Positions 1-10,178 of a stretch of DNA of 64,000 bases are shown one piece after another. Position 1 is the stretch's first letter; each line of letters opens with the position of its first letter. Source of the stretch: Adiantum capillus-veneris (Eukaryota > Streptophyta > Polypodiopsida > Polypodiales > Pteridaceae); NCBI GenBank assembly GCA_014529385.2, contig CM043963.1, forward strand, positions 71,502,412 to 71,566,411, written 5' to 3'. The translations under genes and the position numbers were made by a program. Below the pieces are notes generated by a model. It worked only from the letters and a program-made list of their open reading frames with translations. It searched no databases and was not told the DNA's origin.

Positions 1-337
1 ATCAATGTTGAGATGCCTGTGTTACATTGTGATAGCCAAAGTGCTATACAATTGGCAAAGAATCCAGTGTTTCATGCAAAGACAAAGCATGTGGATGTGA
101 AGCATTACTTCATTTGTGAGGTGCTTGAGGACAAGCGATTGCAGCTTGCCAAAATTCACACCACTAAAAACCATGCTGATCTTCTAACAAAGGGCTTACC
201 TTCAGATCAGTTTGCACATTCAGGCACTCATGGGCATTGGGTAGATGATCATGGTCATTGTCTACCTGTATTGTATATATATATATATATACATTGTCAC
301 CCCAGCTTAAAGGCACATTGTCCTTTAAGTGGGAGGT
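1..337 (+). pseudogene. Copia element A: C-terminal end of RNase H
   Basis: The frame encodes the last part of a Ty1/copia RNase H. The D-S-Q-S-A-I block followed by L-A-K-N is visible near residue 8, then the H-x-K-T-K-H-V-D-V-K stretch, then the closing H-A-D-L-L-T-K-G-L-P motif that ends most copia polyproteins. RNase H removes RNA from the RNA-DNA hybrid during reverse transcription. The rest of the polyprotein lies outside the window to the left. A polypurine tract and an LTR follow directly, as expected for a plus-strand element. The frame runs past the normal end of the domain into low-complexity leader, so the ORF end at 351 is not the protein end. Confidence 0.9.
306..337 (+). promoter_or_regulatory. 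Polypurine tract with stem-loop, element A
   Basis: A purine-rich run AAGTGGGAGGT (327-337) lies immediately before the LTR start TGTTAGGG, the usual position of the plus-strand primer. It overlaps the right arm of an 8-bp perfect stem (306-313 with 322-329, CTTAAAGG and CCTTTAAG, 8-nt loop). The same arrangement occurs in element F at 49498-49529. Confidence 0.75.
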
Positions 338-481
338 TGTTAGGGTGGTAAAGCCCAATGTGCCGCACCTAAGTGTCGGGCGGCCGGAGACTACCAGGAA
401 CTAACACTAACCATTCATTCTACATAAAAGAATAAGGACTCATAACCCTAACACTATTGTATTTGGAGTCCACCCAAACTT
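338..481 (+). repeat. 3' LTR of copia element A (left portion)
   Basis: The LTR begins with TGTTAGGG directly after the polypurine tract. A matching end CCCTAACA occurs at 446-453 and again at 3805-3812. The stretch after 453 (GAGTCC, CACCC, TGTGTCTCC) resembles the U5 region of the F LTR, so the true LTR probably continues beyond 453. It is then broken by the LINE and would resume near 3751. The alternative is a very short LTR ending at 453. The partner 5' LTR is outside the window. Confidence 0.6.
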
Positions 482-559
482 GTGTCTCCTCTCTTCTCCA
501 TTGCTGCACACACACACACACACGCTCTCGCACGCGCTCTTCATTTAAAAGATGTTTCC

Positions 560-1111
560 ATTGTCAAAGAAGATAGGTATAAATGCTACTTATGGCTGAA
601 AATCAGCCCACCCACTGGTCAAGTCATGTTTGTGGTTGGTTGCTACATTCCTCACTATGACTCCAACTTTTATGCTCGCTTGGATATGGATATAGATGAG
701 CCCTTTGTTGAACTAGAAGAAGACATTGCTCATTATAAGGACCAAGGTGAAGTCATTGTCTTTGGAGACATGAATGCTCACACAAATAGGTTACAACACG
801 ACACACAACAAGTTGACATGCCGCATGTCTCAAGAAGAATGGATGACCCATACATGTATAATCGAAGTTCTAATAATGCAAAAGAATTGGATCACTATGG
901 AAAGTCACTTCTACATATGTGCAATAGTACCGGAATGCTCATTGCAAATGGTGTATCTTTATGGCAAGGCACCAATGACTTTACATGTAGAAGGCACAAT
1001 GGTGATAGTGTGATCGACTATATGTTGTTTTCGGAAGTCACTATAGAATGCATACAAAGCTTTACACTTGGTGAATGGAATCCGGAATTGGATCATAGGA
1101 TGCTGTATTGA
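560..1111 (+). pseudogene. LINE endonuclease domain (APE-like)
   Basis: The translation shows the exonuclease-endonuclease-phosphatase fold of LINE ORF2: a G-D-M-N-A-H motif near the middle (Asp/Asn of the active site), a following D-Y segment, and an L-D-H-R near the end that matches the family's S/L-D-H catalytic motif. In LINEs this domain nicks the target DNA so that the 3' end can prime reverse transcription. The N-terminal part with the first metal-binding Glu is not recognisable. The frame ends at a stop at 1109-1111 just after the D-H motif, and no ATG start can be chosen. Confidence 0.8.
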
Positions 1112-1664
1112 ACTCAAGTGTGGTAAAAGACCCGAGCATGTAGCCTCCAATCATGATGTGAATCATTTGTACCTACGTCTAGACTTCAAACGAGCACTTA
1201 TATAAGCTGATATGGTGAACCAAATGTTAAGCACGATAGACCATCAAGAGAGCCCAACATTAGAATGCAAGTGGAAAGTTTTCAAAGAAGTAATTTGCTC
1301 TAGTGCGAGGGAATGCTTTTTGGTGAAACACATGTCTTGCAAAAGATCTAAGAAAGGTAGCATCAAGAAGAAATGGTTCGACATGGAATGTAGTCAAGCC
1401 CGAAAACACTTGCTAAGGTTGGATGCAAGCAAAGATAAGGAAGGTTACTTAGAACATTCACACACATACAAAGAACTTGTTCAAAAAAAGAGGAGAAGGT
1501 GGGAAGTCAAAAAACAACTTCTTTTAGCGCAAGAGAAAGCACATGCATGTGGCAAGTTTTAGCAAAATCCAAAAGGCAAGCGTGTTGAGAGCTTTGGTGA
1601 CTTGACTCTTGAGGATATGTATACACATTTCAAGAACCTCTATGAGTAACCCAATATTGATAAG
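1112..1664 (+). pseudogene. LINE ORF2 linker between endonuclease and RT
   Basis: The frame at 1212-1562 encodes a basic, Lys/Arg-rich segment (W-F-D-x-E-C, then K-K-R-R-R-W-E) typical of the spacer between endonuclease and RT in plant LINEs. It ends in a stop; the next frame resumes after about 100 bases. It has no enzymatic motif of its own. Assignment rests mainly on its position between the two domains. Confidence 0.6.
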
Positions 1665-3640
1665 ATGGAGTGTTGTAGCTCCCTTCCGTTTATGCCTCCC
1701 TTCTTTACCATTGAAGATGTATGTTGCGTGCTTGAGAAACTTGCTACCCGCAAGGCAGGGGACCTTCAAGGTGTCAAGGCTGAAATGATTAAATGGACAA
1801 GCAAGAAAACACGATATTGGATATGTGATATGTTTAACCTTGCACTTCAGCATGGCATGCCTCATGATTGGAGTGAAAATTGGATTAAACCTTTGCACAT
1901 AGGAGGAGATGTAAACAATGTGAAAAACTATCGCACTATAATGGTTGGTTCTTTGATGGCAAAGTTATTTGGATGTATCATGGAGATGAAGATTAGTGAA
2001 TGGGCTGAAAAGAACGGTAAACGTACGCTAGGCCAAGCTGGTTTTCGAAAGCATCATAGCACTATTGATCACCTTGTCACTCTTTGAGTTCTTATGGAAG
2101 CGTCTCGATTGAAAGGAAAAAAGTTGTATTGTTGCTTTGTGGATTTCAAGAAAGCTTTTGACATGGTACCACGAGGAAATCTTTGGAGACGTATGCAAAG
2201 CCTTCAAGTGCCGGGAGAATTTATGCATGCAGTCTTTCGCATCTACCAAAAAGTGATATGTCGACTACGTATGGGAGATGGAATTTCATAATTTTTTGCA
2301 AGCACCATTGGTGTCAAACAAGGATGCCCACTTTTCCCAACCCTCTTTGGGCTACTCATTGATGAATTGGAATGCATGATTCTTGATTTTATGCAACAAG
2401 AAGGCATAGAAGAGGTTAAGATCGGAAATACGGTGATCATGCTTTTGCTTTATGCCGATGATGTAGTGCTCTTGGCACATACCTTAGAAGATGCACAAAA
2501 GCTTATGAGTGTCTTGGAACACTTTTGCCTACATAGCGGGCTGATTGTGAATGGATCCAAAACCAAGGTTATGCTTGTAAAGACCCCCAATGATGAAAAT
2601 CCATACATTGTATACAACAATGAGCAACTTGAAGTGGTAGATAGCTTCAAGTACCTTGGCCTTGAGGCTCCATCCGATCATAGATGGAAGGATTGCGCAA
2701 TGCATCACTTGGAAGCCGGAAAGAGGGCTTATTATGCATTTGAGAACATGTGCAATGCTGGAGAGATCAAGTGTTGGGCTCTCAAAAAGTACCTCTTTGA
2801 CACATTGGTGACACTGGTGCTTCTTTATGGAGTGGAGGTGTGGGGTAGTAGCATTGGGAAGTCTACTTGGAAAGAGTTTGAGAATGTCCAAAAGCGTTTT
2901 CTCACCTACTTTTTCCAAGTCAAGACACAAACACCCTACATGCTCTTACTTCTTGAGTCCGGATCGCTTCCCATTGAGGTCTTGGGCATGCAAAGGGTTG
3001 TGGAGTACATGCTTAAGACACAACGTAGCCCTTTGTATCGACTTCCTAGAATCGCATATGTCCAAAAGACATGCAAGAGCAAAATACTAAGTTTGGGGTG
3101 GATGCTTGACATTAAGAAATGGTTTGGAAGATGGGATGCATGTCACTTGGTCAAGGATGCGTCGATCGACTCCCAAGTTAATGAGGCCTTCTTACAACGC
3201 CAATGTATCACGGCTTGGGAGAAATCCGGAGGTTCTCGCTTCAGCCATTACACCACACACATTGCCCCAAACTACAAATCTCTCTTCTTCTCCGAGCGCG
3301 GTAACCAAACCCACCCCTACATCCTTGAGCCCATCCCATTGAGTGCGATCCGGACCATTGCCTCCATTTGTCTCTATGCTGTGAGACAGAACGTTGGGGC
3401 ACTGACGAGGAGTCTCATCGACTTTGCACCTTATGCCCTCGTCAAGTGCGAGAGAGTGAATACCACACACTACTTGAGTGCTCAGCTTTTGACCACATTA
3501 GGTCCTCTTTTCCCCATATATTCAGCCATGATCTCTCCCTGCATACCTTCCTCTCCCAACCACAATGTGGACTCTCTATTGCGATGCTCATTTTAGCCAT
3601 TTTTGAGCATCGAGAGTCACTTATGTCCTCCACTCACATC
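1665..3640 (+). pseudogene. LINE reverse transcriptase and C-terminal Cys/His region
   Basis: Three adjacent frames (1665-2087, 2094-2291, 2367-3596) carry RT blocks in order: K-A-x-G near the start, N-Y-R-T-I, then F-V-D-F-K-K-A-F-D (block A, catalytic Asp), then Y-A-D-D-V (2450-2464, block C, two catalytic Asp). The C-terminus in another frame (about 3368-3600) contains C-x2-C and a following H-x4-C, resembling the zinc knuckle that ends many LINE ORF2 proteins. Stops at 2085 and 2289 and a frame change near 3360 show the gene is dead. The enzyme would copy LINE RNA at a nicked chromosomal site. Confidence 0.85.
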
Positions 3641-3693
3641 ATGTGACATGTTCATTTGGTCCCATAGGTCATATTTGACCTCCGAGGATGATA

Positions 3694-3700
<7 letters not shown>

Positions 3701-3750
<50 letters not shown>
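3701..3750. repeat. (CT)n microsatellite
   Basis: A pure CT run of 50 bases lies between the LINE 3' end and a short segment ending in CCCTAACA. Confidence 0.95.
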
Positions 3751-3753
<3 letters not shown>

Positions 3754-3812
3754 TATTATATCCCCCCCACCCCAATGAATGCTACTCTCTCTAATCCACA
3801 CTAACCCTAACA
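3751..3812 (+). repeat. Possible right end of element A LTR
   Basis: This short segment ends in CTAACCCTAACA, the inverted complement of the TGTTAGGGT start of the element A LTR at 338. It would be the resumed LTR after the LINE and CT array. The assignment depends only on terminal-repeat symmetry. Confidence 0.4.
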
Positions 3813-3869
3813 CCATAATGGCTCAAGCAATTAGGAAATTACAAGAGAAACAATTAATTACATAAGAAT

Positions 3870-4200
3870 ATTTGTACATTTCTATTTGTCAAATTTGCAA
3901 ATCAACAAAAGATACAAATTTTCCTCCAAATTTTACTTTTGGCACCAAAGAAAGGATTAGTATGGCTTGGTTTTCACTAAAGGTGGTAGCATTCAATTGG
4001 AGCTTTGTTAATGTGTGCTTGATTGTCAACATGCAATCTTCCTTGGCCTCTACCTCTAGGTTTATAATCTCCTTGTTCTTGTTCTCGGGGGTTGCCTCTT
4101 CCATGCCAATACTCAACTTCTGCAACAAACACCTCCTCTTCTAACATGATTGCTATTTTGTGAAAGTTCTTTTGCCGTACCAGATTTGAGAACAAAGTCG
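3870..4200 (-). pseudogene. Copia gag fragment
   Basis: Read on the minus strand, the frame carries an R-G-R-G-Q-G-R stretch followed by E-C-Y-H-L, which resembles the basic linker and the first half of a CCHC zinc knuckle in copia gag. The knuckle is incomplete and a frame change follows. Gag would package the element RNA. No LTR or primer site for this piece was found nearby. Confidence 0.4.
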
Positions 4201-4552
4201 AATAATCTGTGCTTGTTGATATTGATCGGCTCTTTTATGAATTATACCTTGGTTTGAAGCTTCTTTTTTGCCTTTGGTATCTAGCTTTGTTTCTTTCTCC
4301 TTGACTCTTTGATGACCACTATTTTGCTTATGTAGCTTTTGTGTGTCTTCATCTAGGACACTACCTTCAGAATCACGATTGAAAAACTATCCTATTGGAG
4401 AGTAATATCTAAGATACTAGGAGCATCATCCCATCCTATTGAATTTTCGGGTCAGCCCCTGAACTTAAACTCTAGATCAACTCTAGGCCTCTTTCTTCTA
4501 TTTTTTCTAGTATCTATTACACAATTAGGTAGGCCTTAGATGAATTTATACA
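4201..4552. other. No recognisable gene
   Basis: AT-rich sequence without a convincing reading frame or repeat structure. It may be further decayed gag of the fragment just before it. Confidence 0.5.
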
Positions 4553-4653
<101 letters not shown>

Positions 4654-4936
4654 CAAGACCAATACAAACATTGAAATATATACGTATCCACATATAAATA
4701 TAGATATATACAAATATACAAGTAATTATAAATACGCGTGTGTATATATACATTATGTGTACATGGATTTTTATATAATTTTGTAAATTTGGGAAAACCG
4801 CATTTAATTTTTGTGCCAAATGGCATGCAGTGACTCCTTCACTAGCCTTTCTCCATTTCATAATGGGTCAACTGCCGTTAAGTTTGCATTGAATGTATCG
4901 ATTTTATTTCTACCAGCCAATACTCATGTGCATTGA

Positions 4937-5236
4937 CTTTCAAAATCTGAAGTGCCAGAGTGGAACAAAATAGAAGTATGTCAATTCGGACGACTCGCAT
5001 ATGCAACGGCCAAAGACAAAGGTGCGTTTATGGTCGTCTGTCAAGCTGATAATTATGCCATGGTTTGTGACTTATCAGGTGCTACTAGATGGCATGAGGA
5101 CCATAAAAACATTGTGGTCTGCAAGACACCAATCTTCAATAAACAAACCGGTACGGTGCGCCCATTGTTAGTCTCCGTAATGAGGAAAATGTCTCCTTTG
5201 CCAACACAAGCCATAGAGTTGCCTGGAGGAGGATAA
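4937..5236 (+). CDS. Unidentified ORF, possible exon
   Basis: An open frame of about 100 codons runs from a stop at 4934 to a stop at 5234 and has no early ATG. Composition is normal for protein, with no low-complexity runs: it contains W-N-K-I-E-V-C-Q-F, then C-Q-A-D-N-Y, then R-W-H-E-D-H. I do not recognise a family. A plausible intron (5271-5340, GTATAC to TTTTGCAG) and a second open frame follow, so this could be one exon of a decayed gene or an unrecognised transposon protein. Confidence 0.35.
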   Translation, partial: LSKSEVPEWNKIEVCQFGRLAYATAKDKGAFMVVCQADNYAMVCDLSGATRWHEDHKNIVVCKTPIFNKQTGTVRPLLVSVMRKMSPLPTQAIELPGGG

Positions 5237-5459
5237 TTGGACAAAACAAGAAGATGGCACATCATTAAGAGGTATACTTTGGCATTTTGAAACTAAAAAA
5301 ATGATTTCTCAACTTCATTTGACCATGTTTGGTTTTGCAGGAGGTATGGAACACGTGCATGGATTTGTTTGAGAGTTGCTTGCACGGTACACAAACAAGC
5401 ATGATGTTGTGGTCCAATATGGAGGAGACTTTGGGGCACTAACATTTTTAGGGAGCTAG

Positions 5460-5672
5460 ATGGATCAAATGGTTACAATATTTGAGGACAACGAGGAATT
5501 TTCCACCAAACTGCGTTCCATTTTGGATCTGCAAGCCCTTTGCCTTAGAGAGATGCAGGAGTGTGAAAAGAGGCACGTAGATGAGATGGATCATGCGACA
5601 GGGGAAGCTTCATTGGTGGGGCAGAAGCCAAGCATCATAGAGTTAGAACCACCAACCCATGCCTTAGAGTAG
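5460..5672 (+). CDS. Unidentified small ORF
   Basis: An ATG-initiated 70-codon frame rich in Glu, Asp and Met. It follows the possible intron and an open stretch at 5341-5440 in another frame. A hydrophilic helix-like segment (about residues 8-40) is the only visible feature. It could be the tail of the same hypothetical gene as the ORF at 4937-5236; no function can be given. Confidence 0.3.
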   Translation: MDQMVTIFEDNEEFSTKLRSILDLQALCLREMQECEKRHVDEMDHATGEASLVGQKPSIIELEPPTHALE

Positions 5673-5904
5673 GAATGTCAACCTGAGCCCATCATTATGC
5701 AGAATGTGAATTTTATTGTAACCCAATGTAAATGGCCACTTTTTAATTGTGATGTAATGGAAATATGTTTTTGTCCGGTTGTCTACTCTTGTAATTATTT
5801 GGATTTCTTGTCTTCTTATGAGCTTTTTGCAAATTGTGAGAAAGGGAAGAGATAGAGATAGAGAGGGAGAAATTCAGACAAGACAAAGATTAGAGGGAAA
5901 TTCA

Positions 5905-5906
<2 letters not shown>

Positions 5907-5958
<52 letters not shown>
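5907..5958. repeat. (GA)n microsatellite
   Basis: About 52 bases of GA, preceded by a GA-rich imperfect stretch from 5840. Confidence 0.95.
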
Positions 5959-5959
<1 letters not shown>

Positions 5960-5961
<2 letters not shown>

Positions 5962-6550
5962 AATTTTTTTTGAGAAGAGAGTAAAAAGGGAGATGGAGAT
6001 AGTGATCTGTGGCACCTCTAGATATCTTTACATAATTATTGTGTGGAACGAGATTTTTAGAAATAGAATTGTCGACTCAAGATTCTGGGGGAAACTTTTT
6101 GGAGAGAGCCTTCTCAGGTAGTTTACCATCAGGTGCAACTTCTTGAAAAATGCTCTCTCTGAAGGTCGCTCCAAAAGCTCGCTCCATCCCTCAACTCATG
6201 CCTTAAAAGGTGGGCACTAGGTCCCTAATGGGGGTCTAGTGCCCCCATAAGTGGACTCTCCATTCAAAATTATTATCCTGACCTAGTGAGGGTTTGGAAG
6301 AAAGGTTACATACACCACTTCATGTATTTGAGAATATGGAAGGAAACCCTTTCTAAAGTTACCTTTCATTTACATGGATTTTTGGCAAAAAATGACTTGG
6401 GAAACTATCATGCAAGTAAAGAAGGGTGGTGATATCAATGTACCACCTTACACGAGTCCACTATCCCACTATCTTGACTCAAGCCTTGCATGGTGGGAGC
6501 AATCAAAAGAAAATTTCTTGCAGACCTGCCACCTTGCCCACCTCCCCCAC
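5960..6550. other. No convincing gene
   Basis: An open frame at 6374-6613 (plus) has an ATG but no recognisable motif. It overlaps the end of the minus-strand gag-like region, so it is probably fortuitous. Confidence 0.5.
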
Positions 6551-6554
6551 TCCA

Positions 6555-7158
6555 TTAGGAAGAGAATGGGGTCAAGGAGGGCCTCTTTACTTTCCATGAG
6601 CTTATGGAGGTGATTAACATTTTGACGCGTAGGTATACGCCATTGTATTCTCTAAGAGAATAACTATTGCTTTCGTTGGAAGAGGACGAAGGTGAAGAAG
6701 AAGGAGAAGAGGGTGACCTCTTTCTTGCCTTTTTCTTTCTTTGTTTCCTAGGCTTCCCGTTTGGAAAGACGAGGAGAAGGACTATGGGTTGACCGTTTCC
6801 TCTTGGGAGGAGTTGGCAATAGTCTAGACCGTCGTCTTCATGGAGCCACATTTTTAGAGGAACTTAGGTACTTGCTTCTTTCTCGTTCTTTGGATTCATC
6901 CTCTCTTATAGGAGAGAGTCTTCTTTTGGGAGTCTCATCAAAAGACCTCCTAAACTCTCTCTCCTCTTGGGGAGGAAGGGAAATCCCATAAGCACGAAGT
7001 TGTCGGGTAACTTCGGCTTGCAAAGTAGGGTTGCCCATAGCTTAATGCAACCTAGTAACAAGATAATTGATAAACATGGGGGCATCATCATTAGCACCTT
7101 CATGTGCAAAACCAAAGTTATCAATGTTCATTCTACTCTCTTGGTTATTGTCAGCCAT
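6555..7158 (-). pseudogene. Element M: gag-like protein
   Basis: On the minus strand an ATG at 7158 opens a frame starting M-A-D-N-N-Q-E-S, followed after an internal stop by E-V-T-R-Q-L-R-A-Y-G and then by a Ser/Pro/Lys-rich stretch (K-K-K-A-R-K-R-S, then poly-Ser). At least two stops and one frame change break it. Its position downstream of a tRNA-Met primer site (7555-7566) makes a retroelement gag the best reading. No zinc knuckle or protease is visible, so the superfamily is uncertain. Confidence 0.5.
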
Positions 7159-7554
7159 GCTAATTACTTATGTGTTTACTTAGTGTATCCTTTGGCAATT
7201 TGAAACCTTAGTTGCTACTCTTAGCCTTTGAAAATAAACACTTAAGTATCTACACCCATGGATCAAATTGGTTAATTATAGAGAGTAGTGGAGTGAGTCT
7301 AACATAGCAGAATTGCCAAGGGATAGCTCCTTTTGGACTTCTTATGGCTCAATAATGGTAAAGCAGTAGGCAAGTCTAAAAAGACCCCATTATTAAGACC
7401 AAAGCTCTTTAAGTGTGAAACATATCCCACATAGTGGGCTCAACCAAACCGATAATAGATCCCACTCCCACTTACCCTAATATAATTAACAAAATCAACC
7501 ATGAATAGGCTACTTAAGGACCTCTCTTCTTAAGCATGAAAAGAGAAACCAAAT

Positions 7555-7566
7555 GCTTTGATACCA
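7555..7566 (-). promoter_or_regulatory. Primer binding site, element M (tRNA-iMet)
   Basis: The minus strand reads TGGTATCAAAGC, one mismatch from the standard plant initiator-tRNA-Met primer site TGGTATCAGAGC. It starts two bases after the CA that would end the LTR (LTR start on the plus strand TGTAATGGG at 7568). Confidence 0.75.
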
Positions 7567-7726
7567 ATGTAATGGGAATGGCCTATGAGCTTTGATAATA
7601 GAGGAATTAAGAGAATTAGAGTGAGTATTTTTTTGAGATCACTTTGAGAATATAGAGGGTGAACTTAATTGATGGTAGCAACATGAACATAGTACTTAAT
7701 TAACTTGGCATGAACAATACTTTTGC

Positions 7727-7728
<2 letters not shown>

Positions 7729-7787
<59 letters not shown>
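7729..7787. repeat. (GA)n microsatellite
   Basis: About 59 bases of uninterrupted GA. Confidence 0.95.
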
Positions 7788-7792
<5 letters not shown>

Positions 7793-8312
7793 GACAACAT
7801 GACAATAGTTGAGGACTAGATTTACTTGGAGCCAATCCCCCCTCCAAAAGGCGTTTGTATTATAGATTCTCCCATCAAGAGAGACTTGGTACAATAGAAT
7901 CTTTGTGTTCCTTGTGACCTTGGTGATGCTATGAAGATGGAAAGCTTCATGCATCACGAGCATAACATAAACTTTGCAAAAAGCATTAACTATCCCAAGC
8001 CTCAGTCCCAAGGCCTCAAACACCTTCGAAGGTGGAGAGAGATAGCGGGTAATGAGGGTATGGAAGAGGAAGAAGAAACATTCCATAGAAGAAAGAAATA
8101 GTTTCTCACTTATCATCACTCTTCTTGCTTAGAATATCATAATAGCATAGTAATGAAGATGAAGAAGATGGCAAGATTAAGCATTGAAGCATGGCTCTTG
8201 GTTGGATTTGCATTCCATAGCCAAGAGTGTTGGTGTAGGCTCTCCACTTCTCAACAAACTTGGAGAAGGAGATGGAGCTCTTGCACTTTGCACTCCACAC
8301 AATGAGAGAATA

Positions 8313-8336
8313 TGTGTGTGTGTGTGTGTGTGTGTG
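8313..8336. repeat. (TG)n microsatellite
   Basis: Twelve TG units, followed closely by CT-rich sequence. Confidence 0.9.
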
Positions 8337-8420
8337 AGTATACCCCCCTCTCATGCTTGGTCCACATCCCTCTCTCTCTCTTTCTCTAGTAATATTTAAT
8401 TATTTCATTTGGACATGTCC

Positions 8421-8952
8421 TCTTTTTTCTCTTTGAGAGAAAGAACTTAATTATTTATTTTTATGTATCTAAATTCTTATTGGGCCCCTTTAAAACCTAA
8501 CCAATAGCATTCAAGCACATCATGAGGGCCCATGTGGATGATCATTTGAATATGTGTATTTTATGCTTATTAAGTCATTGGTTGAATTGAATACTTCAAG
8601 TACTTATTCAATCAAGAAAGCATATGTCTTTATGCTTCTTAAGTCATTTGTTTTGAATTGAATACTTCATGCCTTAGTCAATCACGCATGGAACTCTTTA
8701 TGCCTCTTGAGACTTTATCTTTGAATTCAACATTTCAAGAACCTTAGTCATTTTATGCATAAAATCAACTCAGGCTTTGGGCAAGGTTCCCACAACCACT
8801 TTAAACATCTTAGCACCTCATGCTTGGGTAGTATTCCCACTTCGAGGTTAGCCCTAGCTTGCGTAAGGTCAAAGGATTTTTTAACACTATTTTTTGGAGG
8901 TCTTTAATGAAGCTAACCCTAAGGTCTTTTAAGCTCCATTAGATGCACATTG
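8421..8952. other. No recognisable gene
   Basis: AT-rich sequence with loosely repeated words (AAGTCATT, GAATTGAATACTTCA near 8572-8600 and again near 8640-8670), suggesting an old local duplication. No coding signal. Confidence 0.5.
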
Positions 8953-9144
8953 CTCTTTGATAGACTACCTCTATTTGGACCCCTTTTGAGATGTAACCAT
9001 CTCTCCTGTTGGTCCCTTGATGAGGTAAATCTTGAAGCACTTATTGCAGATTTCTCTTTGATAGACCGTCTCCTTTTGGGCCCCTATTGAGATGCAACCA
9101 TTTCTCCTTTTGGTCCCCTATTGAGATAGGTCTAGAAGCACATA
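8953..9144. repeat. Two-copy tandem repeat, period about 101 bp
   Basis: Copy 1 starts at CTCTTTGATAGAC (8953) and copy 2 at the same word (9054). Both continue through TTTTGAGATG or ATTGAGATG, CAACCAT-type text, a TTGGTCCC block and end near GAAGCAC (9034 and 9135). The copies differ at scattered positions. Confidence 0.85.
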
Positions 9145-9222
9145 TATATATCCTAACTCTTGTTCCCCTTTTATCTTCCCATATTAAGTGATCAGTTTAA
9201 TATGAGAAATCATTTGGTAAAG

Positions 9223-9624
9223 TTATATATTATATTTTATGACACGAATATATTTTATGCATTGGTAGGTTGCTTTGGTGCCTAATAACATCTCCACATG
9301 TATCCCCAAATACTTGAGGTCATCAGTAGTTAAGTTCTTCATAGCTGGGTTTATTGCTTTGTCATCATTGGTTAGACACCATTCTTGAACTCTTTCCAGT
9401 AGTTGGACACATCTAGGATGTGGGGGTAATTCATACACTATGTGATCATGGTAACTAACAGATTTCCAGTCATGAACCATTTGTCTGGCTCCTACATATA
9501 ACATATGAAACATCTCCAAATCCAAATAGACTGAGTCATCATCTAAGTACTTTGGATCTGGAGGTGCTTCTACTTGTGGTTGCTTTTCACTTAAACTTCC
9601 ATCTATATCTCTTTCTCTCTTCAT
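9223..9624 (-). CDS. Unidentified 133-residue ORF
   Basis: An ATG at 9624 on the minus strand opens an uninterrupted frame of about 133 codons with ordinary composition. It begins M-K-R-E-R-D-I-D-G, has P-P-D-P-K-Y-L-D-D-D-S near residue 22, and contains several Trp, Cys and His residues. No transmembrane segment or low-complexity run is seen. I recognise no family. It may be a host exon or an unrecognised transposon protein. The DNA just upstream of its start (9633-9750) recurs at 10777-10890. Confidence 0.4.
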   Translation of the reverse strand: MKRERDIDGSLSEKQPQVEAPPDPKYLDDDSVYLDLEMFHMLYVGARQMVHDWKSVSYHDHIVYELPPHPRCVQLLERVQEWCLTNDDKAINPAMKNLTTDDLKYLGIHVEMLLGTKATYQCIKYIRVIKYNI

Positions 9625-9632
9625 GGTGCATA

Positions 9633-9750
9633 CATGCACCCAAAATAAGAGCAACTGCTTTTCACTTTAACTCTTAGAATAATATGTAAAGGGACTTCTA
9701 TTTACATTGCCTCTTTTGAATGGTTGTCGAGAATAAGTCATAAGTAAATT
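9633..9750. repeat. Dispersed repeat, copy 1 (partner 10777-10890)
   Basis: Shared words include CATGCACCCAAAATA, TGCTTTTCACTT and TTGAATGG in the same order and spacing in both segments, with many substitutions. Confidence 0.75.
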
Positions 9751-9892
9751 TGATTACGTCTCCCCAATCTTGGAAAAATAAAAAGCCTTTCAAAACATCT
9801 TAAGTGCTAAGTGAAGGGTGAGTTTAGGAAATGAAAAGACCCATGAAGGTGGAAAGTCAAAAGGCTTTTTGTTCCATATAAAGAGGTGATCC

Positions 9893-10021
9893 ATTTCACA
9901 TTGGTATATTTGTGTTTTTTCTACTCTTGTTTTGCCTTAAGGGTTTTCTTCTCTTTAAGGTGTTTTTGCACTGTGTACTTACACTATGTAGGTATTGAAT
10001 TTTTTTTGAAGCCATTAGGAA
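9893..10021. repeat. Dispersed repeat, copy 1 (partner 10049-10178)
   Basis: Both copies read TTCACATTGGTATATTTGTG, then TTTTCTTCTCTTTAAGGTG, then TTTGCACTGTGTACTT, ending near CCATTAGGA. The spacing between copies is about 156 bp. Confidence 0.8.
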
Positions 10022-10048
10022 TATCTTATATTAGGTAAAATAATCCCC

Positions 10049-10178
10049 TTCACATTGGTATATTTGTGTTTTCTTCTCTTTTGTTTTCCTTGGAGTGTTT
10101 TCTTCTCTTTAAGGTGTCTTTGCACTGTGTACTTGCACTATGCATGTAGTGATTTTATTTTTTTTGAATCCATTAGGA
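10049..10178. repeat. Dispersed repeat, copy 2
   Basis: Second copy of the 9893-10021 segment, same orientation, with small indels. Confidence 0.8.

Larger units (their letters stand above)
482..3700 (+). mobile_element. Degenerate LINE (non-LTR retrotransposon)
   Basis: Endonuclease, linker, reverse transcriptase and a Cys/His-rich C-terminus follow in the normal LINE ORF2 order on one strand, broken by several stops and frame changes. No ORF1 (RNA-binding protein) is seen, so the copy is probably 5'-truncated, which is common for LINEs. A CT array begins at 3701 and no clear poly-A tail is visible. The 5' boundary lies somewhere between about 500 and 560, after a short CA repeat. Confidence 0.8.
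7568..8420 (-). repeat. Probable 5' LTR of element M (outer end unresolved)
   Basis: The LTR should begin on the plus strand at TGTAATGGG (7568), next to the primer site. I found no matching CATTACA, so the far end is a guess. The segment contains a GA array (7729-7787) and a TG array (8313-8336). No second copy of this LTR was found in the window. Confidence 0.35.

Noticed and set aside
6374..6613. Plus-strand ORF beginning M-D-F-W-Q-K
   Set aside because: No motif, overlaps the minus-strand gag-like region, and its composition changes midway.
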